From positions 434,001 to 498,000 of the forward strand of contig BCHX01000008.1 of the NCBI GenBank assembly GCA_001599755.1: a DNA stretch of 64,000 nt, read 5' to 3'. The position numbers and the translations under genes are program-made. Source of the DNA: Gliomastix tumulicola (taxonomy: Eukaryota > Ascomycota > Sordariomycetes > Hypocreales > Bionectriaceae). This document shows, piece by piece, positions 10,669-20,350 of the stretch (positions are counted from its first letter, which is position 1; every line of letters starts with the position of its first letter). The notes beneath the pieces were generated by a model, which was not told where the DNA came from, did no database searches, and saw only the letters and a program-made list of their open reading frames with translations.

Positions 10669-13600
10669 ATGCGTATCCTATCCCTTCTCGTTCTCCTTTT
10701 ACTCTCAGCACGTCATGGCGCTTCTCAGGCTCTAAGCCAGGGAAATTCGTCTGCCTTGCCCGGGAACTCGTCCGCGACCTTGAAGCCTCTCTTCCAAGCC
10801 TACTCGGACAAGACACCCAAGTTCAAAAACGAGCCCCTTATCCGGTTCATGTCCGAGCACCCGGATGCGCGGCTCGATCGCATGACGCCCAGCAGCTTCC
10901 CTCCTCTCCTTGACAAGAGACAGTCTAATGGCCTCCCCGAGGGAGTCTGCGCTCCGGGGAAGCCCTGCGTCAACGGAGCCTGCTGCAGCAACACGGGCGT
11001 GTGCTCCTATGCGCCCTCGAGCTGCGGCCCCGATGTCTGCATCAGCAACTGCGACGCCAAGGCTCCGTGTGGCGAGTACGCTGAGCCCGGCAAGGCGAAG
11101 TGCCCTCTGAACGTGTGCTGCTCCCAGTATGGCTTCTGCGGCAGCGTCGACGACTTCTGCGGCAAAGGATGCCAGGAGGGCTTCGGGAGCTGCGGCCCGG
11201 CGCCTGCTCCGTCATGCGCCAGCGGAGGCGGCAGTGTCGCTGGAGCGCGGCGCATCGCCTACTATGAGAGCTGGGCGACGACGAAACCCTGCGATGTCAT
11301 CGAGCCCGAGGATCTGGATCTGACGAGCCTGACGCACCTCAACTTCGCCTTCGCCTTCTTCCACCCGACCACCTTCCAGCTGAGCCCGATGGACGCCAAC
11401 GCAGGCTCGCTCTACTCGCGGTTCACGGCCCTGAAAGCCAAGGCGCCCGGGCTCGAGACCTGGATCGCCGTCGGCGGCTGGTCCTTCAACGACGACACAA
11501 ACGTGCCCAACACGCAGAGGGCCTTCAGCAGCATGGTCTCGTCGGCGGCCAACCGGCGGGCCTTTATCAGCTCCCTGCTCAACTTCATGCAGTCGTACGG
11601 CTTCGACGGCGTGGACCTGGACTGGGAGTACCCCGGGGCAGACGACCGGGGCGGTGTCGCGGCCGACTTTGCCAACTTCCCGCTCTTCCTCCGTGAGCTG
11701 CGGGCGTCGCTCGGCTCGCTCGGCATCAGCGTCACGCTGCCGTCCTCGTTCTGGTACCTGCAGCACTTTGACCTCCTGGCCATGCAGCCCAGCGTCGACT
11801 GGTTCAACGTGATGAGCTACGACATCCACGGCGTCTGGGACTCGAGCAACCGGTTCACGGGGCCGTATATACGGCCGCACACCAACATGACACAGATCCG
11901 CGAGGGACTCGACCTGCTCTGGCGCGCCGGCGTTGACTCGGAGAAGGTCGTGCTGGGCCTGGGCTGGTACGGCCGCTCGTTCACGCTGGCCGACTCGGGC
12001 TGCAACCGGCCCAACGGCGTGTGTCAGTTCACCGCTGGGGGAAAGCCGGGCGAGTGCTCGCGGTCGTCGGGGACCCTGACCAACGCGGAGATCAAGCGGC
12101 TTCTGAAGTCGGGCGGCGCCGTGGAGTCGTACGACGAAAAGGCCGGCGTCCGCTGGATGACCTGGGACAAGGACCAGTGGGTTAGCTATGACGATGGCGT
12201 CACTATGCAGCAGAAGATGGCTATGGCGAGGAGCCTTTGCCTGGGCGGGATCATGATTGTGAGTTGGCCCAATCAGCCCAATATCAATATATATCATCTA
12301 GGCTCGTAGAGCACAGCTAAGGAGGACAAGAGCTAACGACGCATATAGTGGGCGATCGACCAGGACAACGCCGCCGGCGACAGCATGGACGACCTTCTCG
12401 GCATCGGCGAGGCCAACGGAGTCTCGCCCGAGGTTGTCCAGCGCTACAAGGAGGGCGCGGCCGAGGAGACACGGCGGCAGGCTGTCGCCTCGAGTTGCTA
12501 CTGGTCGCTGTGCGGCGGCTCGTGCACGACGGGCTACTTCGACGTGACCGAAGCCCGCGGCTCGGTCTCGGGTGCCCAGCGCCGCTCCGTCTGCGACCCC
12601 GGCGAGACCCAGACGCTGTGTTGCGCCCCAGGCACCTCCTTGGGCTCCTGCCGGTGGGAGGGCTTCCGCGGCGTCGGGCTGCCCTGCTCGCCGGCCTGCT
12701 CGGACCCGAACGCGACCCTCATCGCCCGCAACACCAACTCGTACTCGGCCAACGAGGATGGCCAGGTCAGCGACCTGACGTGCACCGGCGGGTACCAGGC
12801 CTACTGCTGCACGGGCTTCGTCCCCTCCTCCATCACCAACTCGGGCAACCTCGTGCTCTACGGCCAGAACAACACCGCCGATGGAGGCGGCAGCAGCAGC
12901 GGATCGACGGCCCTCGCCCTCAGCAGACGGGCCGAAGAAGAACACGGCCTGGTGCTGTACAAGCGCGGCAAGGGCGGCGCCCTGGGGATGGCTGTTTTGT
13001 GCGCATCCCTGACCCTCTTCGGAGGCGGCGAGTCGTTTGGCCTGCTCAGTATCGCGGGTGGCATCTGTGCCGCCGTCGCCGGTGCCGTCGCCGCCATCGG
13101 CTTCGCCGTCGACTTCCTGGGGTCTCTGCTCGGCTGGATATTCGGGGGACCGGCCCCGGCCAGACCGCACACGGGGAGTCCCGTAACCACCGGGACCCGG
13201 ACGGCGTACGGACAGTGGCCGCTGCTCGACTTCGGGGACGCCCCGACGACACCCACGACGACGTGCGACTGCGCCGTCACGTACACCTGTCGCTACGGCA
13301 TGAGCTGGGACGAGATCTGCGACAACCAGCGCTGGGCCATCGACAAGGTGCGCAACGGCCAGACCGTCTACCACGTGACGTCCGGCGCAACTACAGGCGC
13401 AGGCCGGTCGCGCCAGAAGGAGCAATGGAGCAGACAGCGCCTCGAGCAGTACCGCACCCTGGTGCAGGACTCGCGCCCGGACAGGAGCGCGCGGTGCCAG
13501 GTCGACGAGTTCCCCCAGGCCAACCTCCGCGAGTCCCGGAACCTGGCGCCCCAGGCCTGCCGCCTCGTCAACGGCGGGGCCAACGGGCGGCAGGGCATCG

Positions 13601-14620
13601 ACTATCTCAACTGGAAGTGGGCGCAGTGGCGGCCCTGCTCGAGGTACAGGAGAGACAAGTGCGGCATCCGCGACGAAGGGCCCCCCGCGACCTGGAAATT
13701 TGGCCCGCTGCCCGGGAACCGCGGCCCGGGCAGAGGCAAGCGCTTCCTCAGCGCCTACGGCTTCGACTCGCAGACGTCCAGCTCGCTCTGCTTTGCCTCC
13801 TTCACCTTCACCTTGGGATCGCCCGCAACCGTGAGCCACACCATGATCGTGGACCACGGCTTCCGTGTGCTTGATAATGACCCGTAAGTGCACTGGCTTG
13901 GGGCCCCTCGTTACTTCCACTCCCCCCCCCCCCAGGAAAGGGAACTTATTTTTACTAACGACTTGTCCCTGTCGGCATTATTACAGCATGTTCGGGCGGG
14001 CCTACGGCTGGGACAGGCAGAACTGGCGTATTGACCCGGGCCCAGCCCTTAACCAGCGGCCTTACAACAATCTACCTGGCACATACATAAAGAGGACGGC
14101 CCAGGAGGTGCTGACCGCAAGCACGGGCAACAGAAGCAACAGCTCCGAAGCCGACGACAGTAGCAGCAACCTCCAGCCCGCCGCTGTGTGCCACGTAGAC
14201 CCGGAGCAGCTTCAACAGGAGGGGCTGGAAGCATGGGGCGACAACAACGACCATGATTACGACAAGCTCCTGTTTGTTGACATGGACGGCAGCCCAGTAG
14301 ACGGTCGAAGCTGTGACGTAGTCTATGAGGACAGGGACCCGGATTCGCGCATGCGCATCGTCGTCGACGAGGACGGAAACGTGGTCGACGTCTACGCCGA
14401 GGAGGACGAACCCGATAATGTATGGGGAGGTAGCCGTGAAGGCATCGACGACGGCGAGAGCCCGGCCACGGCTGAGCTGCCTGTCATCACCGCCACGAGT
14501 GTCACAACGGCCGGCGGCGCGCGCCCAGGCACTGGCGAGATCTCGCTCAGTGGCCCTGTGAGCACAGTGTTGACGACTACCCGGTTAGGGACCGTCGTCA
14601 CACTAGCTCCAGCCGTTTAG
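10669..14620 (+). CDS. GH18 chitinase with killer-toxin-like C-terminal extension (chitinase 1)
   Basis: Three exons at 10669-12258, 12349-13883 and 13987-14620 encode 1252 residues. Order of parts: signal peptide (about 1-20); a propeptide ending in LDKR at 81-84; two hevein-type chitin-binding domains (about 94-176); a GH18 catalytic domain (about 194-535) with DGVDLDWE and its catalytic Glu320, which cleaves chitin. Next come two cysteine-rich modules (about 579-685), dibasic sites SRR (722-724) and YKR (734-736), and a long hydrophobic Gly/Ala-rich stretch (738-797). A further domain (about 836-965) has CDC, RCQVDEFP and an NG-x2-NG-x-QG-x-D segment resembling NucA/NucB-type nucleases. 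An acidic tail ends in a Thr-rich C-terminus. The layout recalls the yeast zymocin alpha/beta precursor, which Kex protease cuts at dibasic sites. The chitinase call is firm; the nuclease and delivery roles are inference. Confidence 0.9.
13922..13934. repeat. Poly-C run in chitinase 1 intron 2
   Basis: A homopolymer of about 13 C precedes an AG inside intron 2. It is a likely place for length errors and offers a decoy acceptor, but the downstream TTACAG acceptor at 13981-13986 keeps the frame. Confidence 0.7.
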
Positions 14621-14830
14621 ATAGGTTTCAAGTGCATAACCCAGGTATTCATGGTCTATGATGCGAATTATAAGTACCTACGTAGCCGATTAATGCTTTT
14701 ATAACCGTGTGTGTTTAGTGTAGCTCCTAACTAAGTACTGCTTAATTTTGTACTTATGAACAATGGTGCGAGATGAGGTAATGCTTAACATTGAAGGGGC
14801 ATCAGCACTACATGCTCGGGCCTCAGCCAT

Positions 14831-16276
14831 TTACAAGGGTCGAATTGGGGCTTGTAGGCCCATCTCCCAGTTCCATGCTGTTCCGAAAAGGTTGCAATGA
14901 TAAGGTGGTCTGTCGTCGAAATCTGTGGCGTAGGTGAACACACCTTGAGGCTCGAGAGTGACTGCGGTTGCTGGAGAGGGGTTGGCCCCATCTTCCGACC
15001 ACAAGCCATCTCCGGGAGGCCAAAACTGGACAATGGAATTGTGAGGCGTTGGGTCCGAGGGCAGCGTTGAGTTGTCCGTTTCGTCGGGAGAAGATTTAGC
15101 TGGGACAAGTGCTGTCGCTGTGTCGAGTTCTGCGTCTGTTCGTGGTAGGACCGGTGCGCTCGAGGCTGGAGGTGGCCTTTGCTCTGACAGATTCGGATTT
15201 CCCACTGGCTTAGTTGTCTGAGCTACGCCGTTACGAATACAGTTCTCGATAGACGCTCCAACGGCACTAACGGGAGAACGAGGGTCGCACCTGCCCTCAA
15301 GGCAAAGCTGGGTAAGCAGGCCTGAGTATTTTGTCGCGAGACAACGGCGGCGGCTTGCTTTCACTGCTGAGACCGGTCCAACCCAGCGGTGAGTCATCTC
15401 CACAAGAGTTTGGGCCAAAACCCAGTAGTCAGGGCTCAGCGCCGTGTTGTAGAACTGAGAGTATACTGCCAAAGGGGGGCTGGTCAGCTGTTTGGGTGTT
15501 GTTCCGGAGAGACACATTACTTAAGCGGGGGGCGAGGGGAGACATTACGTAGAAGGAATCTAGCGCTCACAAACACGCAGTACGCAAGTTGGCTGACGAT
15601 AGGGCCTTCGTGGTCCGTCCGTCGCACGAGCTCTGAAGCAATAGTGGCTATTGTTCCCGCCGCTATTATGCATTTTCCTGCACTGACGGAGCTCAAGACC
15701 ACAACCTTGTCCGCCCAATGAGGCTCTGGAAAAGCGACGGTCTGTTGAAGTAGAACTGCCGCCGTGTTGTAAGTGGCGTGAGCTAGGCCGACGGTGGGGT
15801 TCACGTCAAAGGTGTCATAGTTGTTGTCGCCGTCCCAGCTAACGGCTGGGCATGATGAGAACGATCTGTTGGATGTCAACCTCCGCGGCAGACACCTTTG
15901 CGAGGCTTCAAACACACCAACTTACTTGGCTATAAGTATTTCGTGCTTGTGGAAGCACTCCAACCAGCTGTCTAACCCGCCACTTGGTCCAAAACTGACA
16001 GCTGTCTGTACAACCTCGTTCTGGACGCGCATGATCCATTCAGTAGCCTCAGTGAAGCAAGCATAGGAAGTCCTCGGCAGCCCAGCAGAAGCTTTTAGAG
16101 CACCTTCTAGCAAGTTGTGCCTCGGAGATACTTCGGACAATAACGCCGGCGTTGAAATGCTGTCTCTTCCGAGCCATTCGTCGCTCTCCACGGGAAGTCT
16201 TCTGCAGATGTTTTTGACAATCACTTTATCGCTGCGAGAGGTGAGTTAGCCACGTGATCTGGACGCGCCTGTAGCT

Positions 16277-16327
<51 letters not shown>

Positions 16328-17819
16328 GACCAACCCGGTTGCCACGGATAAGAATCTGGTTCAGTTGAGATGTTAGCAGGGACTCAAACAAGCAGGAAAG
16401 GTAGGCGCTGCATACCTATCATGATTCACCACTGCCCAGAAGCACCTTCGTCTTTCTTCTTCCTCTACCAAGCATTCAGCAGGTACCAGAAGAGCAGATT
16501 GTCTCTTGGGTGCGGCGCAATCTACATCTGGCTCGACGTTGATTTGCAAGCACTCGATCATGCGACTCGCAAGAGCTATGCTGGATGAAGCTTTGTTCAT
16601 CTCGCCGCTGCCCATCTTGTTCTCTGTGTAAGCCAAACTGGGGCTGCAGAAAGATCAGAGTCCAAACAATTGGGGAGAGACTCACATCATCAAAGGCAAG
16701 AATGCTCAATGCCTGTATACTCTCCACAGACACGGTCTCCATGGCAGCAAATAAGACGGCTCGTCGGGACTCATCGACTTGTTGCTCCAGCGTCCACGTC
16801 CGCCGTTCTCCATAAGAGCTGCTAGATCGGTCAACCCTTCTCCGCTTAGGCCCGTGGCCGTCTTCAATTCCAGCTCCACTGGCTGCATCCCTGCACGGGC
16901 AGCCGTTCTTCTGACTCGAAGTATCAAACCGAAGAGCAGCTGCAACCATGGCATGAAGAATGACCTCCATTGGACGCCTTCGGGCGCGGTCATTGAATCG
17001 TCCCCAAAACGAATTCTCGTGCAAGATTGGAATCCAGGGATGCACAAACTTGAAATAGAGGCGTACGGTCCGCTCCAAGATGTCAAGTGGAGGTAGGCAC
17101 CTCTCGGTTTCGACAGAACTTCTGGCTTGGGGAAAGCCTCCATTGGCGCGGTCCGCAATGTCTAGAGGCGATTTTCTTTTCCCGTAGTAGGTGCCTTTTG
17201 GCGATAAAGATGCCTCTGCAATTGCGTGTTCCTCCGCTTGACCCCCAAGGTATGCCGAGGCAGAGGGAGATGCGGAGGGTGATGCAGAAGGTGATGCTGT
17301 GACACCTTTGCCGAGAGCCGCTATCTCTTTGACTGAGGTCTGGCGATGGATCTCCGTTGAGAGCAACGAGATGGCCTCTTTGAGTCTCTCGCAGGTCCCC
17401 TGCAGACTTCTACAGCAATCGTCACGAGCTCTGCTGGGGTGAAACGGCTCTGACATGTTGAGCATCGCTTCTTCTAGTACAACTGGGATTGAGTCAGCCA
17501 AGATACCTCCCCAGAACACATCTGCCAATCTGCTTGACTGACCAATGCGGGTTTGCAGCGATTCTATGGCTCCAGGTCTGATCCCAGGCTTCCCCTTCAC
17601 ATTATACACACAATCCACCTCTGTCAGACCATTAGCCAGCTGCACGACACGGATAAACGGAACGGTGAGAATGGCGAGAGTGGCGGAAGTAGTACCTCTA
17701 TATCGGCAGCCCTCACAAGCAGGCCGCTCTTTGGAACACCGTAGCTTTCGTCTGCGACATCCTTGACACGACGCGCCCGCTTTGGATGCCTCCCGTTTCT
17801 CCTTCTGTGGCGACTCCAT
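14831..17819 (-). CDS. Zn(II)2Cys6 transcription factor with Fungal_trans domain
   Basis: Seven exons on the minus strand are read at 17696-17819, 16686-17620, 16416-16615, 16335-16355, 15926-16231, 15571-15865 and 14831-15454, totalling 834 residues. The binuclear cluster is complete once intron 1 is removed: Cys18, 21, 28, 35, 38 and 45 (C-x2-C-x6-C-x6-C-x2-C-x6-C). The middle holds the fungal-specific transcription factor domain, with LYFKFVHPWIPILHENSFW, ILAFDD, then EEEERRRCFWAVVNHDR and FLSVATG across a 21-nt micro-exon. A Ser/Pro-rich linker contains a short PSAS repeat. The C-terminus is a disordered Pro/Thr-rich region, a probable activation segment. It should be a nuclear DNA-binding regulator. 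It is tail-to-tail with chitinase 1 (210 bp), so it may or may not control it. Target genes are unknown. Confidence 0.88.
16279..16325 (-). repeat. Intronic (CT)n microsatellite in the Zn2Cys6 gene
   Basis: About 46 nt of GA on the plus strand, CT in the transcript, fill most of the intron between the 21-nt micro-exon and exon 5. Confidence 0.9.
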
Positions 17820-18819
17820 GGTAGTTACCACAAATTGTAGGCGGTCTTGCCTTAATCAAACGCGACGTAGTCATTCGACATTCAAGACTTTGAAATTGTT
17901 GAAGTCGAAACCAGATGCCGTTGAGCTCTTGGCCTGTCTTCAAAAGCAGGCCCGAAGCCGCCCCCGGTGGGGTGATGAGATCTGACTTGTTTGGGTGCCC
18001 CGTGATTCTAGAAAGTCTACGGGAAGCAGCACCTAACCGACAATTTCCACCAATCGGACAGCCGGGCAGTTTCGATCTTACTACCTCATAGTTCCAACAC
18101 TAAAGTCACACAGACCGCCTCCAAGGTTCGAGGGGCAAAGGGGTAAAAGGACCTACCTAGTAGCTACCCCATCCATCGCCACAACTACCCCGTTGCGATG
18201 GGGCCCAATGGAGCTCATTAGAGCGTTGACGAGCCAGCTGCCTTGTGGCAAGCCCCTGCACTTCGCAAAGCGCACGAATGGCAGAGTAGTGACATATTCT
18301 CGACTCTGACGCAGGCGGGATTTATCCTTCACCTTCTACAGGGGACGAGGGCGTTGTAGCATCTTGGACCCGCCATTAGGGGTGCAGTGTGTGAGGGCTG
18401 TGATCTCTTTGTATTTTACAAGGGATACCTTAGCTCTCAAGTGTTCTAACTGATGGCGGGACGTTGAAAATTGGCGTAGATGAGTTGTCAATTCCAATTT
18501 GACAACGGAATGGATTCACTGGATCCCAGGTCGAACCCCATTGATCCCCCCCCCCCAATCATCATGCTCACCGGACGCTAAATCAAGAGCCTCTGTTGGA
18601 AGCGACAGATTCCTGTGCTCCCTACACTAGTCGGGCTGAGAGTGACCGCGATGTTGCCCTCAATTTCTGTGGCAACTGGGGTACTACCTTGTGAGCTGGA
18701 ATATCGGGAGGTGTGCTGAACACCTCCGGGGGACCTTTGCCCACCCAGAAATCTACCACTGACAGAGAGTCCAGCCACCTCCCCGAAGCCTCACCGACGT
18801 CGACAAGGCTCTGAATCGT
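17820..18819. other. Intergenic region, promoter of the Zn2Cys6 gene
   Basis: No gene is seen in this 1-kb stretch. It contains two TACCCC motifs near 18160-18195, in a segment resembling one near 38025-38055, and a poly-C run near 18547-18556. It also lies downstream of the broken aldo-keto reductase. Confidence 0.5.
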
Positions 18820-19674
18820 TCAAAACCGGCTAACGACAGCTTCTGGCTTGTTTTCCAGTATCTCGTCAATTTCCGTGAGTACGGCAGGGTCCAGCTTGTC
18901 AGCCACCTCGATCGCGCCGACGTTTTCGTACACCTGCTCAGGGCTACTCGCTCCGATGATAGCCGAACTGACGTTCTTGTTGCTCAAAACCCAGGCTAAA
19001 GCAAGTTGGCTTTGCTTCGTTCCTAACCGGTCAGCAATAGCCTCCAGCTTGTTTACCCTTGTCCGCAAACCGCCAGGCTTGTGCAATCTCACCTGCATTC
19101 CATTGGGACGTGCCCCAGTAGAAGGCATTTCCCGTGTGGGTCACGATCGGGGCGGTGTGCGTACACTAGATCAACGTAGTCCAGTCCGAGTCGCTCAAGT
19201 GATCCATTCATGCCCTCAATGACGTGCTTGCGTGAAAGCCCTCTATTATTGACGTCCAGGTCGCCGAATGCACCGCCCCAATAAATCTGGCATCGTCTTA
19301 GACGGGAGATAGAGCACAAGGATGGGCCGGAGGGGGCAGACGCGTACCTTTGTGGAGATTACGAGGTCATTACGCTTCCAGCCGAAACGACGAATCGCCT
19401 CTCCCATGCTCACTTCAGACCGGCCTCCCGAATACTGCTCGGCACAGTCGAAGAAGTTGATGCCGCAGTCATAGGCAGCTTTCATACAGGCAAATGTCTT
19501 CTCTGATGAGGAGTCAGTCCCAGGCCGAACCGGCAGCAATCGCAACATATCGCACTACTTACCTCTTTCAACGAGATTGCCATACGTCAACCACCCTCCT
19601 ACAGAGATGGCGGAGACCTGGAGGCCAGAACGACCCAAGAATCGATACTGCATGGGCGAGTTTGCAAGGCTCAT
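18820..19674 (-). pseudogene. Aldo-keto reductase (Kv-beta-like) pseudogene
   Basis: The start ATG at 19674 and the first three exons read cleanly as an NADP-dependent aldo-keto reductase: FLGRSGLQVSAISVGGW, then CGINFFDCAEQYSGGRSE, STK, and [14 protein letters not shown]. These carry the Asp, Tyr, Lys and His of the catalytic tetrad. After PDR the frame changes and roughly 15 expected residues are missing before [19 protein letters not shown] second gap, about 100 residues by family expectation, then joins directly to the C-terminal helices (VNKLEAIADRLGTKQSQLAL, SAIIGASSPEQVYEN) in yet another frame. There is no room for introns at either junction, so two deletions are the simplest reading. 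The lost region includes much of the cofactor-binding half. It is head-to-head with the broken GH2 gene. Confidence 0.8.
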
Positions 19675-20350
19675 GGCTTCAAGTAGATTCTTGCTCAGGC
19701 GCTGCACTGGGCTAAGAATGGATTGTGATCCGAGTGAGGCCTCGACTCGCCAGATGACATGGTCATGACCGAAATAAGTGAAACCATTACGGAGCAGGAT
19801 GGCGCCTGGCTGCAGCTCCTACCCCAGGCTCCAGGCCCCAGGCAGGAGATGGGGCTACCCCATCTTCTGTCCACTCACCTCTCCAGTCTAGAAGCAAGGG
19901 CCGAACTGCTCCTCCTCATCTCCTCCAGTCCGGGGTAGCAATTCGTTCCTGTCCGCAACTAGACCTGGCGGGCCCAACTGACCCGGACCAGTGCCACGGC
20001 TCTGTTTCTGATTCATGGAATTTTTCATGCCCATCCAGCGCCACAGATGCCGTCGTTTCGTCCGAATGCGGGTTTCGGAAATGGTGCCCCCCTCAGCGGC
20101 CTAACGAGAGAGAAAACAGTCCAGCTTTAAGGCGAGAAAATTCAATGGCGCTGTGTCACGAGCTTCAACTAGCATGGCGGGACAAGGNCTGGGGTCGTCG
20201 TTGACGAGTGTATAATATGCAGACAGACGTCTCTTTGCCAAAGCCACATCAGAGATGAAACGGCTCCTGATCGCAACTGAGTTGTTCTTGCCTCGTTGAG
20301 ACCCTCGGAACCACCCTTTCATTGCCTGTTCTTTCCTCAATCAACCAATC
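19675..20350. other. Divergent intergenic region between two pseudogenes
   Basis: This region once served as promoter for the aldo-keto reductase and GH2 genes. It contains a GGGGCTACCCC-type motif near 19850 and one undetermined base (n) at 20188. No other feature is seen. Confidence 0.5.

Noticed and set aside
12298..13920. Long open frame of 540 codons antisense to chitinase 1, and a 508-codon frame in the other plus-strand phase
   Set aside because: Both are Arg/Pro/Ala-rich shadows of the GC-rich coding frame; the true frame has hevein, GH18-linked and cysteine modules with proper splice sites.
16476..16636. Read-through of the Zn2Cys6 gene in the FGLHREQDG frame
   Set aside because: Splicing at GTGAGT with the AACAAG acceptor restores MGSGEMNKASSS and the family motif EEEERRRCFW, which the read-through frame lacks.
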